This document shows positions 7,909 to 15,786 of a DNA stretch of 34,174 bases, one piece after another (position 1 is the stretch's first letter; every line of letters starts with the position of its first letter). The notes under the pieces are model-generated. The model did no database searches and was not told the DNA's origin. It saw only the letters and a list, made by a program, of their open reading frames with translations. The DNA lies in the NCBI GenBank assembly GCA_026004875.1, contig BPJZ01000026.1, positions 1 to 34,174 of the forward strand, read 5' to 3'. A program made the position numbers and the translations under genes. This DNA comes from Candidatus Poribacteria bacterium. GTDB lineage: Bacteria > Poribacteria > WGA-4E > GCA-2687025.

Positions 7909-9264
7909 ATGTCCGGGCTGGAAGGCAGAAACTGCAGCATCTGGATTTGCACCACTCCAACCGAGCAGGAGTGCTTGGAGCGCAGTCTTTTTGGTGCCAG
8001 CGACGCTCTCTACGGAAGGGAGAAGACCAAGAAGGGGGATGTCTGCTTCCTGTATAACATTCGAGAAAACAGGCTCTGGGGGGTCTTTGAGGCCGTTTCG
8101 GATCCCGATTGGGACCTTGATCCTCAGGCCTGGGAGGGGAAGTTTCGATACCAGATTCGGGTTCGTCTGGTTGGGGATCTCCAAAGGATTGAGCATGCTA
8201 GCGGAGTGCTCGAAGAGGTCGGGCTCAAGATGGCCAGGACGCGGTTTGGGGAGCTGGTTCCGCGGTTTTCCGTGTTCGGCCCGAGCATTACTCGGCAGCT
8301 TCTGGCTCGTTTCTCTCCGGTTGCGGATGCTCTCAGTCAGGTCGGGTCGAGCGAATCGGATGGTTCCCGGGAGGTTCTCATCTATAAGCCGGAGCGGGGG
8401 TTTAAAAGCGTTGCGGGGCTGGAGGAGGTCAAGCGGTTCATCCGGGAACGGATGGTGGAACCGTTTCTCTACCCTGCCATTGCTCGGGCGTACCGGCTGC
8501 GGGCCGGGGGAGGACTGCTCCTTTACGGTCCTCCGGGAACCGGCAAGACGCTGATCGCCCAGGCTACGGCTAACGAGATCGATGCGGAGTTTCTCAGGAT
8601 CACGCCGTCTGTCGTTCGTGGGTTCCCTGGGGAGCCTGAGAGGCACCTGGAATTGCTCTTTCAGGAGGCGATGCGAAAGCCTCGCTGTGTGATCTTCATT
8701 GATGAGGCCGATGCCCTGCTGGCGAAGCGGGAAAACATTGCCTCTTCAACGGTGATGCAGCGAGTTGTCCCAACGCTTCTCTCCCTGTTCACCAATGTGG
8801 CCGATAACCGAGCGCCGGTCCTGATAATTGCGGCGACGAATAGCCCTTGGGACATCGATGAGGCCTTTTTGCGTCCTGGGCGCCTGGATCTTCGACTTGA
8901 GGTGCCCCTTCCGGACCTACCAGCCCGAGTGGAGCTTCTCGGCCTCAAATTGGCGGGGCGGCCTCTCGGGGAGGATCTTCGGGACCGGGGGAACTTGTTG
9001 AAGCTGGCCGAAAGGCTGGAAGGATGGAGCGGGGCCGATATTGAGCTGCTGGTTGACCGGGTAGCTCTGGAGGTCTCCAGGGTACAAATAGAGGTCGATC
9101 CCGAGGTCGGAAAGGATCCACTTGAAGAGGTTGACTCCGAGAGGCTTTTGCCGATCACTTTGGCCGACCTTGAGGACGGGCTTCGGAAGGGTTTGGCCGC
9201 TCCGTCGGTTTCGAGGGCACAGCTGGACCGTCTCCGGGAGTGGTCGGCTCAGTGGAGCGGTTGA
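7909..9264 (+). CDS. DCD-like (PUA/EVE-related) domain fused to a Cdc48-type AAA+ ATPase
   Basis: A 451-residue protein. Residues about 10-90 (SIWICTTPTEQECLERSLFG ... KKGDVCFLYN ... LWGVFEA ... RYQIRVRL) match the layout of the DCD domain known from plant stress proteins: start strand, FG(A/L), KKGD.(C/L)FLY and (L/W)GV(F/Y)EA. Residues about 165-395 form one AAA+ module with Walker A GPPGTGKT (207-214), Walker B FIDEAD (263-268), sensor 1 AATN (308-311), arginine finger RPGRLD (322-327) and sensor 2 GWSGAD (372-377), closest to Cdc48/FtsH-like classic AAA. The ATG at 7909 is chosen over GTG 7873 because of AGGAGGGAGG 8 bases upstream. DCD and EVE domains are PUA-like readers of RNA or modified bases, so a recognition-plus-remodelling role, perhaps in defence, is inferred. 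It stands alone between the inverted repeats. Confidence 0.85.
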   Translation: MSGLEGRNCSIWICTTPTEQECLERSLFGASDALYGREKTKKGDVCFLYNIRENRLWGVFEAVSDPDWDLDPQAWEGKFRYQIRVRLVGDLQRIEHASGVLEEVGLKMARTRFGELVPRFSVFGPSITRQLLARFSPVADALSQVGSSESDGSREVLIYKPERGFKSVAGLEEVKRFIRERMVEPFLYPAIARAYRLRAGGGLLLYGPPGTGKTLIAQATANEIDAEFLRITPSVVRGFPGEPERHLELLFQEAMRKPRCVIFIDEADALLAKRENIASSTVMQRVVPTLLSLFTNVADNRAPVLIIAATNSPWDIDEAFLRPGRLDLRLEVPLPDLPARVELLGLKLAGRPLGEDLRDRGNLLKLAERLEGWSGADIELLVDRVALEVSRVQIEVDPEVGKDPLEEVDSERLLPITLADLEDGLRKGLAAPSVSRAQLDRLREWSAQWSG

Positions 9265-9632
9265 ATTGTCCTTGGGCTAGTGGATGGCTGTTGCTCCTCT
9301 CCTTCGAGGCGCGGCTGGACTGCTTAGCTCGTCCGGCGAAATGGTGGACCTCGCGGCGCGGCCGATAGAGTGCTCCTTCCCGCATCGGGCGCTCTAAGGC
9401 TCCCCTTTGCCGGCATCGCCAAGCTGGAAGGTTCCAGGTGGCCCGCACCGAGCTCGGGTCGACGATCATGCCGCCCCGGGAGATTTTCGTTAGCGAGCTG
9501 GAGGAGCGCCTGGCCGCGATAGGTGTGGCCTGCCACGGTCCGCCGTCCGGGCGCCCTGGAGGCCGAAACGACGAAGCGGGGTCACGCAGCGCCTCAAACT
9601 GGTCTTGGACTGGCGAGCTCTGAGCAGTTCTC
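9265..9632. other. Possible gene remnants, no intact gene
   Basis: No complete gene is recognised. On the plus strand 9438-9623 gives a 61-codon frame with a plausible stretch (MPPREIFVSELEERLAAIG). Neighbouring frames continue with protein-like fragments (ALEAETTKR, then LKLVLDWRALSSSL). This suggests the decayed end of an unidentified gene, or several indels. Confidence 0.3.
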
Positions 9633-9790
9633 TCACCGGAACCGAGCGCAGCCGTCTTCAGGCAGTTGGGCGCGAGCTCGCCAGTTGGGATCCTGGGGCG
9701 GCAGCTTCAACACCTGCAGCCGGTCCAACGGAATGTTCTCCAGCACCGGAAAATCCTCCTCCGGCAGTAGGCCTTCATATGGATTTCCCT
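9633..9790 (-). pseudogene. Frameshifted C-terminal extension of the downstream-coded lipoprotein
   Basis: On the minus strand the 9775-10761 gene stops just after AKRPGKSI. Removing one G from the GGG preceding AAA (about 9788-9790) continues the frame as NPYEGLLPEEDFPVLENIPLDR and onwards to a TGA at 9633-9635, adding about 50 protein-like residues. The original protein therefore probably ended at 9633. Confidence 0.6.
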
Positions 9791-10761
9791 GGACGCTTCG
9801 CGGGGTCTACGGCATACAACGCTAGGACCGGCTGACCGCCGCCGATGTCGGAGAGAAAAAGCCCATACTCCTGCATTGCCCGGGCGATCGTTCGTTCCAC
9901 GGGACTCATCGGCAAGGCTTCCAGGTCCAACGTCGGGTCCAGACGCAAACGCGCTCCTTCCGGCAACGCTGCTGGATCCCAAGAAATTCCGTCGCTCTCG
10001 GTTGCGGGCGGCACCGGCCCGCCATCCCGAACGAACCGCTCTGGCAGGTTGAAGATCAGCGCGTGGGGAATCTCGCCCTGCCGCAGCTCGTGCGGCCAGA
10101 TCACCCCTGCCAAAAACGCGAACCCCGAACCTCGCGCCGAAAGGCCCTGCTCGAAAACCCCGGAACCGTCAATGCTCAGTGCATTTCCCCAGCTGGCCAC
10201 CCACTGGCCGTTTTCCCGGCGCATCTGCCAGAAGTCGTATTCGCAGCGGTTCACCAGGTCGATGACCACCATGTTGTTGTCCTTGTCCGGGGAGCCGGCG
10301 CAGCCTTCCAGGGGAACCTCTCCGTCTCGGTCGTCGGCAGGTTCTGCGTAGTCGGGGATGGGCACCGCCTCCAGGACCGAAACACCGATCTCCCACTCCG
10401 GCCCGCAGGCCAACAGCACGTCATGACGTGGGGTCTGCTCGTCAGCAAAGTAGACCGGCGCAGAATACTGTCCCACCTGGATTGTGACGTGTTCCAGCGT
10501 TCCGGCCAGCGCGGCGATGTAGCGGTCCGAGTCGGGGTCCAGTTCGGCGTCCGGGGGAATCTTCTGATTGAAGGGGCTCTGGTCGGAGTAGAGCCGAATC
10601 TCCGGCAGCGCGGTGGGCTTCTCGACCTCTTGGACGGGCGGCCCTTCCTCCTCTTCGGAGAACTCCTCCTCGCCGCAGCCAACAAACAGACCCATCCAGA
10701 CCACAACCACCACCGCAAGCCGGCTCAGCTTTCCCCTCGAAACAGCGATTATAAGATCCAT
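9775..10761 (-). CDS. Exported lipoprotein of unknown function, C-terminus frameshifted
   Basis: A 328-residue open frame starting at an ATG preceded by AGGAGG. The N-terminus has a hydrophobic segment and lipobox LFVGC (Cys29), then an acidic linker, so it is a membrane-anchored lipoprotein. The mature part contains SPFNQKIPPDAELDPDS, a VIDLVNRCEYDFWQ strand and SARGSGFAFLAGVIWPHEL...IPHALIF. I recognise this arrangement from uncharacterised secreted proteins of actinobacteria and others (N-terminal (F/W)N..IP.DA, central YDFW, ARGSG..), but no function is known to me. The open frame ends early because of a one-base shift in a GGG run; the real end is likely 9633. Minus orientation, with no clear operon partner. 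Confidence 0.7.
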   Translation of the reverse strand: MDLIIAVSRGKLSRLAVVVVVWMGLFVGCGEEEFSEEEEGPPVQEVEKPTALPEIRLYSDQSPFNQKIPPDAELDPDSDRYIAALAGTLEHVTIQVGQYSAPVYFADEQTPRHDVLLACGPEWEIGVSVLEAVPIPDYAEPADDRDGEVPLEGCAGSPDKDNNMVVIDLVNRCEYDFWQMRRENGQWVASWGNALSIDGSGVFEQGLSARGSGFAFLAGVIWPHELRQGEIPHALIFNLPERFVRDGGPVPPATESDGISWDPAALPEGARLRLDPTLDLEALPMSPVERTIARAMQEYGLFLSDIGGGQPVLALYAVDPAKRPGKSI

Positions 10762-10913
10762 CTCCCTTTCCTCCTCAGGAATCCCTAACCCTCTGACTTA
10801 GAAGGAAAGAAACGAGGCCCTCTCCGAGTAGGTTCAAACCGCCCGAACTAATCCCCCACCCTCAACCCCGCTGGTCCTAGCTCCAAAACCAAGTCCTCTG
10901 AGGGAGCTCCCCC

Positions 10914-11345
10914 TCAAAGCGGCATCACGCGTCCGCCGCCGACGTAGAGCAGCTGGCCCGTCACCCAGCGGGCCTGCTCTGAAGCCAGAAAGAGGACGAG
11001 GACTTCCACCGGCCCGAAGGCAGCCTCTGCCCGATCGAACAACTCAGGGATGGCGGCCGGGTCGCTCAGATCGGCTTCCCAGGCAGCAGCCCGACCACCT
11101 AGGCCGTGGACGGTTTGAAGGACCTCATCGACCCCCTTGTGCTGCTGGGCGCGGTAAAACGCCTCGCCAGGACCCTCGATTTCCAGCGCCTCCCCCTCAA
11201 ACGAGAAACTCGGCGAACGGAAGAAGTGGGCGAAGACCCGCGCCCCCTGAGCGGCGAAGGCCTTCGCTGTGGTCGCACCGATACCGTAGGGGTTGCTAGC
11301 GCCCGTGACGAGGACGACTCTACCCTCCAGTCCCGGATCGATCAC
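10914..11345 (-). pseudogene. Short-chain dehydrogenase with the catalytic core deleted
   Basis: A 143-codon frame starting at GTG 11345 after AAGGAGG. The first part is a clear SDR Rossmann fold with TGASNPYGIG (NAD(P)-binding TGxxxGxG) and an acidic AWEADLSDP strand. The text then jumps from FGPVEVLV straight to LFLASEQARWVTGQ...VGGG, the last helix and strand of an SDR. The normal NNA motif, catalytic Ser and YxxxK (about 100-110 residues) are missing. SDRs are normally about 250 residues. The reading frame is preserved, and the junction is GTCCTCGTCCTC, a short direct repeat, as expected from slippage between repeats. The product cannot be an active oxidoreductase. Confidence 0.85.
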
Positions 11346-11652
11346 GGACCTGCCCTCCTTTTCCCCCTGACCTGTCTGGAAAGATAAACGAAGGGAGAAA
11401 AGCCAAAAGTCCGCCCGGCCCACGGCCGACGTCGACGGCGTCTACAAGGGTGAACACTCCAATCGAGAGACGTCAACAAAGGTTTACGTCGCGAAACTGA
11501 GAAGGGTCCAAAGCCCTCCTCTCAGGCTAGCCGAAAAGTCCCAGAAACACAGGGAGTTCGCCGAGTCTCGCGCAGTTGGGCACGACCCTTGCCTTTCCCC
11601 CGCCTCGCCAAGATACGACACGGGACAAGTGAACTTCAAGGAGGGACAGACA

Positions 11653-12525
11653 ATGGTTCGCAAAGCTCTCCTGGAGATCATCAAGGCACTGGGAGTCGCA
11701 GGAATCACTGTCTCCTTGCTCCTGGGCTGCAGTGAAACGGACAACGTAACACTCCCAGAAGAGGAGCTATCCCCGACAGAGGGGATGAAACTCTCCCCGG
11801 CGGGGCTTAAGGAGCCCGAGGAAGTAACGGTGGCCGCTGCTCCCCTCGATCTAGGGCCGCGAATGGTTCCCGACCCGGACAACCCGGGACGATACGAAAC
11901 GCCTCCTCAGCGGACCCCTTCGCAACCGGCCGCCTCAAAGCCGGCTCGAAAGACCGTTGACGTAACGGCGCGCTTCACCGACACTGTCTTCTCCTCGAAG
12001 CAGTTCAAGGATCTTAAGGAGCTGGTGGACTTCCTCGAACGGAATTACGGAAAAAACGGCGTGAAAATTCGACGGCTGACGGTGCTGGACCACAGCGGAA
12101 CGGCGGGCTTCGTGAGCTTCGGCGAGGACCTGTGGACAGAGTGGGGAAAGTCCTCAGAAGCGAGCGAACATCTGCGACGTCTGGCCCGACTGCTGAGCTC
12201 TGACGGAGAGGTAATCCTCTGGCAGTGCAACGTGGGCCGAACGAAGAACCCCCAGGAGAAGAGAGCGGTACAAGCCAGTCTGGGGAGCCTAGCCCGACTC
12301 CTGGGCGTGCCGGTTTGGGCTCCAAGAAGCGCCGTGCCGGACGTCCTCCCAGCCATCGAGGGCGTCACCGTCTCCGGATGGACGGTAGTCTACCCTAACG
12401 GTCGAATGAAACAGACCGGCTCCGACGGGCCCTCGCCGTACGAGCGACTCAAGACGGGCGAGAAGGGAGGAAAAGGAAAAGAGAAGGACAAGCCCCAGAA
12501 GTGCCCCGGGCAGCCGAGGAAGTAG
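11653..12525 (+). CDS. Lipoprotein with a DUF4347-like domain
   Basis: A 290-residue protein. The ATG at 11653 follows AAGGAGGGA; the in-frame GTG at 11629 lacks a site. A signal sequence ends in lipobox LLLGC (Cys26), then comes a Pro/Glu-rich linker. Residues about 115-245 read VDFLERNYG...IRRLTVLDHSGTAGFVSFG...EVILWQCNVGRTKNP...LARLLGVPVWAPRSAV. This resembles the DUF4347 pattern: His in an (S/D)H(S/G)G strand, here H147; Cys in a CNVG strand, here C192; then a VxAP/S strand. The fold may be caspase-like, and the His/Cys pair could be catalytic. That is inference, and family membership is not certain. The C-terminus is a Lys/Gly/Glu-rich tail. Confidence 0.65.
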   Translation: MVRKALLEIIKALGVAGITVSLLLGCSETDNVTLPEEELSPTEGMKLSPAGLKEPEEVTVAAAPLDLGPRMVPDPDNPGRYETPPQRTPSQPAASKPARKTVDVTARFTDTVFSSKQFKDLKELVDFLERNYGKNGVKIRRLTVLDHSGTAGFVSFGEDLWTEWGKSSEASEHLRRLARLLSSDGEVILWQCNVGRTKNPQEKRAVQASLGSLARLLGVPVWAPRSAVPDVLPAIEGVTVSGWTVVYPNGRMKQTGSDGPSPYERLKTGEKGGKGKEKDKPQKCPGQPRK

Positions 12526-12532
12526 CAACGTC

Positions 12533-12562
12533 GGGAGGGGTGGCTGGAAAGCCACCCCTTCC
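12533..12562 (+). terminator. Strong hairpin after the DUF4347-like lipoprotein gene
   Basis: GGGGTGGCT, loop GGAA, AGCCACCCC, with further pairing outside (stem about 13 bp including one G-T). It begins 8 bases after the stop at 12525. There is no T tract, so it may act as a weak or Rho-assisted terminator. Confidence 0.55.
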
Positions 12563-12601
12563 AGCTGATCAGCCCACCGACCTAGCCCACCCGAACCTTA
12601 G

Positions 12602-12620
12602 CCCCGAAAGCGAATCGGGG
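12602..12620 (+). other. Small hairpin in the gap before the repeats
   Basis: CCCCGA, 7-base loop, TCGGGG. It is followed by an AT-richer stretch with two TTGAAA copies and then the 10-bp GTGCACCATC repeats. Confidence 0.4.
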
Positions 12621-12681
12621 AGTGTTCCACTCACAGAATCACTGATTAAGTTGAAAATTGGGGGTTGAAAGGAATTCAATC

Positions 12682-12707
12682 GTGCACCATCGTGCACCAT
12701 CGTGCAC
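12682..12707. repeat. Three GTGCACCATC repeats at 10-bp spacing
   Basis: GTGCAC occurs at 12682, 12692 and 12702 with a 10-bp period (GTGCACCATC). This differs from the 9-bp period used inside the 554-bp copies. The block lies just outside the right copy and has no counterpart beside the left copy. Confidence 0.85.
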
Positions 12708-12713
12708 CTTTCG

Positions 12714-13267
12714 CCCGATTTATGACCCATAAGTCACTTTAAGAACTACCGATTTAGTCATTCAAAAGGCGCGATCGTGCACATCGTGCACCAATCGTGC
12801 ACCTGAAAACCCGCATCATTACTGGATCGGTGCACGATGTGCACGATGTGCACGGTCTTCCCGCAAATTTCTGGAGATTTCCTCGGAACCACTTTGCGGG
12901 AGAATCGTGCACATCGTGCACCATCCGCACTGTACAAGGCTTGGTGCACGATGTGCACGATCTTCCGAAAACTCTAGGGAAAAAGGTCAAAAATAAAAAC
13001 AAGTACGGACCCAATCGTGCACATCGTGCACATCGTGCACCATTTTCGGCCCGTTTCGGAGCTTTCTCCGGTCGTCCCTCGCGAATGGGCGAGGGCGGAA
13101 AAAGCCCGAAAGATCGGGGTTTTTCAGGGATTTGGTCCGGCTGGAAGTCGCCGGAAAGAGGAGGGAGAGGCGTTCTCAAAGAGGTGGGTTCTGAGGGAAC
13201 TCCCCAAAACCTCGATCGTGCACATCGTGCACCGATCCAGTAATGACGCGGGTTTTGCCCGTTTTGG
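12714..13267 (-). repeat. Right copy of the 554-bp inverted repeat with GTGCACGAT arrays
   Basis: This is the reverse complement of 6837-7390, same length with no gaps. It again has 15 GTGCAC sites, in clusters at 12777, 12830, 12907, 12943, 13017 and 13218. It begins 7 bases after the 10-bp GTGCACCATC block and ends 24 bases before the stop of the primase-helicase gene. The compensated hairpin is at 13076-13095. The 10-bp flanking inverted repeat of the left copy is absent here. Confidence 0.92.
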
Positions 13268-13290
13268 CCCGATCACGGGGGTTCTGTCCG

Positions 13291-15624
13291 TCAGTTAGCG
13301 GGCTCGATTAAGGTGATTCCTCGGTAGACGACCTGGCGGTTCGATCGGGCCCGGGTGGCTCCTATTTTCAGCAGCGCGGAGCTGAACGCTCGATCGCTGA
13401 CCGGTTCCACTCCTTCAGCCCTAGCCCACTCCTCGTAGCGTTGGCGCAGCAAGCGATAAGGGGTGGCGGCGGTCTCGTCGCGGCGAAGTTCTTCGGCAAG
13501 GAATCGGTAAAGCGGATCGCCTTCGGCGCGCATCCGGGCCGTTTCCTGCCGGACGATCTCCGGAGGCCGAAGCCCCTGTCGGAGGTAGAACTGCGCCCCT
13601 TGAACGAGCCAGCGAAGGATCCCCGGCCCCTCTTGGATCAGTCGTCCCGGGAGGGAGGGGTCTACCCGCTCGTCGGGGACGCGGTAGAGGAAGGGGATCA
13701 TCAGCACGCGGTCCCAGAGGGCGATGTCGGTTCCCGGCAGCTCGGGGGGGTGGTTGGTCACTAACACCGGCACGAACTGAGGGACGAACTCAAAGGGGCT
13801 CTGGTAGAGGCGCCGGGCGGGGAGAACGTCCCGGCCGGTCAGCGCTTTGATCATCCCGGCGGAGAGCTTGGCTCGCGCCTCCGGCTCCTGGGCGGTCACC
13901 AGTCGGCAGCCGGGCAGGGTGGCCAGGTGAGGCGTAGCTCGCTCGGCGTCGTCTCGTCCCAGGGAACCGAACAGCCCGACCGGCGCGACGGCGACGTAGT
14001 CTCCGAGGACCTCGCGCAGGACGCCTGCAAAGGTGGACTTTCCGTTACGCCCGCTTCCCCACCAGACGACGAAGGTTCGCTCCCGGTTGCCGCCCAGCAG
14101 GGCCATGCCGAGAAGCCGTTGGACGAACTCGATCAACTCTTCGTTTCCCAGGAAGGTTTCTTCCAGGAACCGCTGCCAGCAAGGACATTCCGCGCTGGGG
14201 TCGTATTCGGCGAGGGTCTGGCGGGTAAAGCGATAGGAAGGGCTATGAGGCAACAGCTTTCCCGTTTCCAGCTCGATGACGCCGTTTGCGGCGCAGAGCA
14301 GCCCTTCCCGGGCGTCGAAGGCTCTCACGTCGGTGCGCAGCGCTGCGCGGGCGAGGTCCAGCGCGGCGGTTGCTCGAGCCCGGGACTGAACCGATTGGGC
14401 CGCCTTTAACAGCTTCCGGCGGCGGTCAAGCTCCTCTTCGCCGGTGAGTTGTTCCAGGTAGTGGTCCGAGAGAGCGCGGACGGCCGACGCCAGCGCAGAG
14501 GTGCCCTCCGGGTCCTCGTGCCAGGCGCCCCGTCGGTACTGCATCCATCCGTAGGCCGGCACCCAGCAGAACCGTCCGGCGAGCCGACGGGTCAGAATGC
14601 GGGAGTGGTTCAGGTCGGTGGGGACCTCATCCAGCTCGGTGGAGGGACGCCACTCCTCGGCGTCCTCGGCCAGCTCCAGGATCCACCGCCCGATGGCCTG
14701 AGGGCTAGCCGGATGGGGGAGCGGCACGCCGGTTCCCTGGGGGTCCTGGATCAGATCGGCCAGGTCTCCCCCTTCGGGGAGGCCTGGGCACTGGGCCTTG
14801 ATCGAGATGATCCGGATCGAAGCAGCTCCCGCCTGATAGACGAGCTCCGCGACGGTCTGAGCGTAGTTTTCTCCTGCCTCGTCGTTGTCGGGAAGGAGGA
14901 TCACGGTTCGCCCTCGGAGGGGGCTCCAGTCGGTCTTGTGGGCCGCCTGAGCGCCGCCGCTAGAGGTGGTTCCGACCAGTCCGCACTTGACCGCCGCTTC
15001 AGCGACCTTCTCGCCCTCCACGACGACTACCGGCTCCTCTGGTCGATCCAGCAACAGGGGAAGATGGTACAGCGGTCGGGGTTCGGCCATTGCGCCGATC
15101 CGCCATCCGCTGCCGTGCCGCGAGACGGGACGGATCTCCTTTCCTTCCGGGGTGTTCCAGCGGAGCACATACCCGACCGGCCTTCGCGAGGCGTCGTAGT
15201 AGGGCCAGATGTTCGCCGGAACTCCTAGAGTGCGAGAGAGCTCCTCGATAGCGGCGTCGGCGGTCGAGTAGGTAGGGGTTTGAGAGTCCTCCCTTTCGGG
15301 TCTTTCGGGGCGAAGGGCGGGGCCCTCCGTGCGGGTGCGAGAAGAGGGAGGGATCTTGCCGCTTTCTGGATCCGACGGCTGGGGCATCAAGTCGGCCAGC
15401 TTTAATCCGAGCGCCTGGACGATCGCCTCGGGGCTGCATCCGGCGAAGCAGTGGATCAGCGCCCTGCCGTCGCTGCCAACGTCGATCGAAAGGGAGGGCC
15501 GATGGGGTCGTCCGTCGCGTTCGTGGGAGGGGCAGAGGGCCCGATAGCCGCGCCCGGAACGGGTCGGCTTGCAGCCGTGTTGGTCAAGCCGGTCCAGAAC
15601 CCTCTTGACAGGGTCGTAGGTCAT
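13291..15624 (-). CDS. Primase-helicase: zinc finger, TOPRIM and D5-type SF3 helicase
   Basis: A 777-residue replication protein of phage/plasmid/satellite type. The ATG at 15624 has ATAAGGAGA upstream; longer in-frame starts lack a site. Residues about 18-65 form a CHC2-like zinc finger (CPSH at 31-34, then C59 and C63). Residues about 195-265 are a TOPRIM domain (VVVEGEK with E203, LLPDNDEAG with D246/D248). The C-terminal half is a D5-like superfamily 3 helicase with Walker A GSGRNGKST (about 523-531), ALTGRD, and LVTNHPPELPGTDIALWDRV, the B'/C-type motif of these helicases. It would prime and unwind DNA at an element's own origin. The frame is intact through 2.3 kb. The array of GTGCAC repeats lies immediately after its stop. 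Confidence 0.9.
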   Translation of the reverse strand: MTYDPVKRVLDRLDQHGCKPTRSGRGYRALCPSHERDGRPHRPSLSIDVGSDGRALIHCFAGCSPEAIVQALGLKLADLMPQPSDPESGKIPPSSRTRTEGPALRPERPEREDSQTPTYSTADAAIEELSRTLGVPANIWPYYDASRRPVGYVLRWNTPEGKEIRPVSRHGSGWRIGAMAEPRPLYHLPLLLDRPEEPVVVVEGEKVAEAAVKCGLVGTTSSGGAQAAHKTDWSPLRGRTVILLPDNDEAGENYAQTVAELVYQAGAASIRIISIKAQCPGLPEGGDLADLIQDPQGTGVPLPHPASPQAIGRWILELAEDAEEWRPSTELDEVPTDLNHSRILTRRLAGRFCWVPAYGWMQYRRGAWHEDPEGTSALASAVRALSDHYLEQLTGEEELDRRRKLLKAAQSVQSRARATAALDLARAALRTDVRAFDAREGLLCAANGVIELETGKLLPHSPSYRFTRQTLAEYDPSAECPCWQRFLEETFLGNEELIEFVQRLLGMALLGGNRERTFVVWWGSGRNGKSTFAGVLREVLGDYVAVAPVGLFGSLGRDDAERATPHLATLPGCRLVTAQEPEARAKLSAGMIKALTGRDVLPARRLYQSPFEFVPQFVPVLVTNHPPELPGTDIALWDRVLMIPFLYRVPDERVDPSLPGRLIQEGPGILRWLVQGAQFYLRQGLRPPEIVRQETARMRAEGDPLYRFLAEELRRDETAATPYRLLRQRYEEWARAEGVEPVSDRAFSSALLKIGATRARSNRQVVYRGITLIEPAN

Positions 15625-15652
15625 CGTGTATCTCCTTATCAGCGTTTTCCCG

Positions 15653-15687
15653 CGCGTGGGAACAGACCCCCTCCGCACGCGTGGGAA
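15653..15687. promoter_or_regulatory. Two CGCGTGGGAA direct repeats upstream of the primase gene
   Basis: CGCGTGGGAA occurs at 15653-15662 and 15678-15687, 25 bp apart, 29 to 63 bases before the minus-strand ATG at 15624. The first copy is also part of TTCCC...GGGAA. The spacing suits a dimeric repressor or activator site. The nearby RHH protein is a candidate ligand, which is inference. Confidence 0.4.
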
Positions 15688-15744
15688 TGAGCCGATCGGC
15701 TTGTCCACGCTTCCGTTCAGTTTGAAGACAGCTTTGCTGGGGTG

Positions 15745-15779
15745 GCCGGCCCACGGTTGAGTCAGGACGGTGGGCCGGC
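15745..15779. terminator. Perfect 10-bp stem between the RHH gene and the primase gene
   Basis: GCCGGCCCAC, 15-base loop, GTGGGCCGGC. On the minus strand it lies after the RHH frame and before the primase. Read on the plus strand it is followed by a short TTCCCCTTT tract. It may terminate RHH transcription or punctuate the two-gene transcript. Confidence 0.45.
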
Positions 15780-15786
15780 TTCCCCT

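Noticed and set aside
7683..8646. Minus-strand frames 7683-7955 and 7846-8646 around the DCD-AAA+ start
   Set aside because: The second is antisense to the AAA+ gene and Arg/Pro-rich. The first has no ribosome site or recognisable motif.
13441..15690. Long plus-strand frames opposite the primase-helicase (for example 13927-14409 and 14449-15228)
   Set aside because: They are shadows of the 777-residue minus-strand gene, which has all its domain motifs in one frame.
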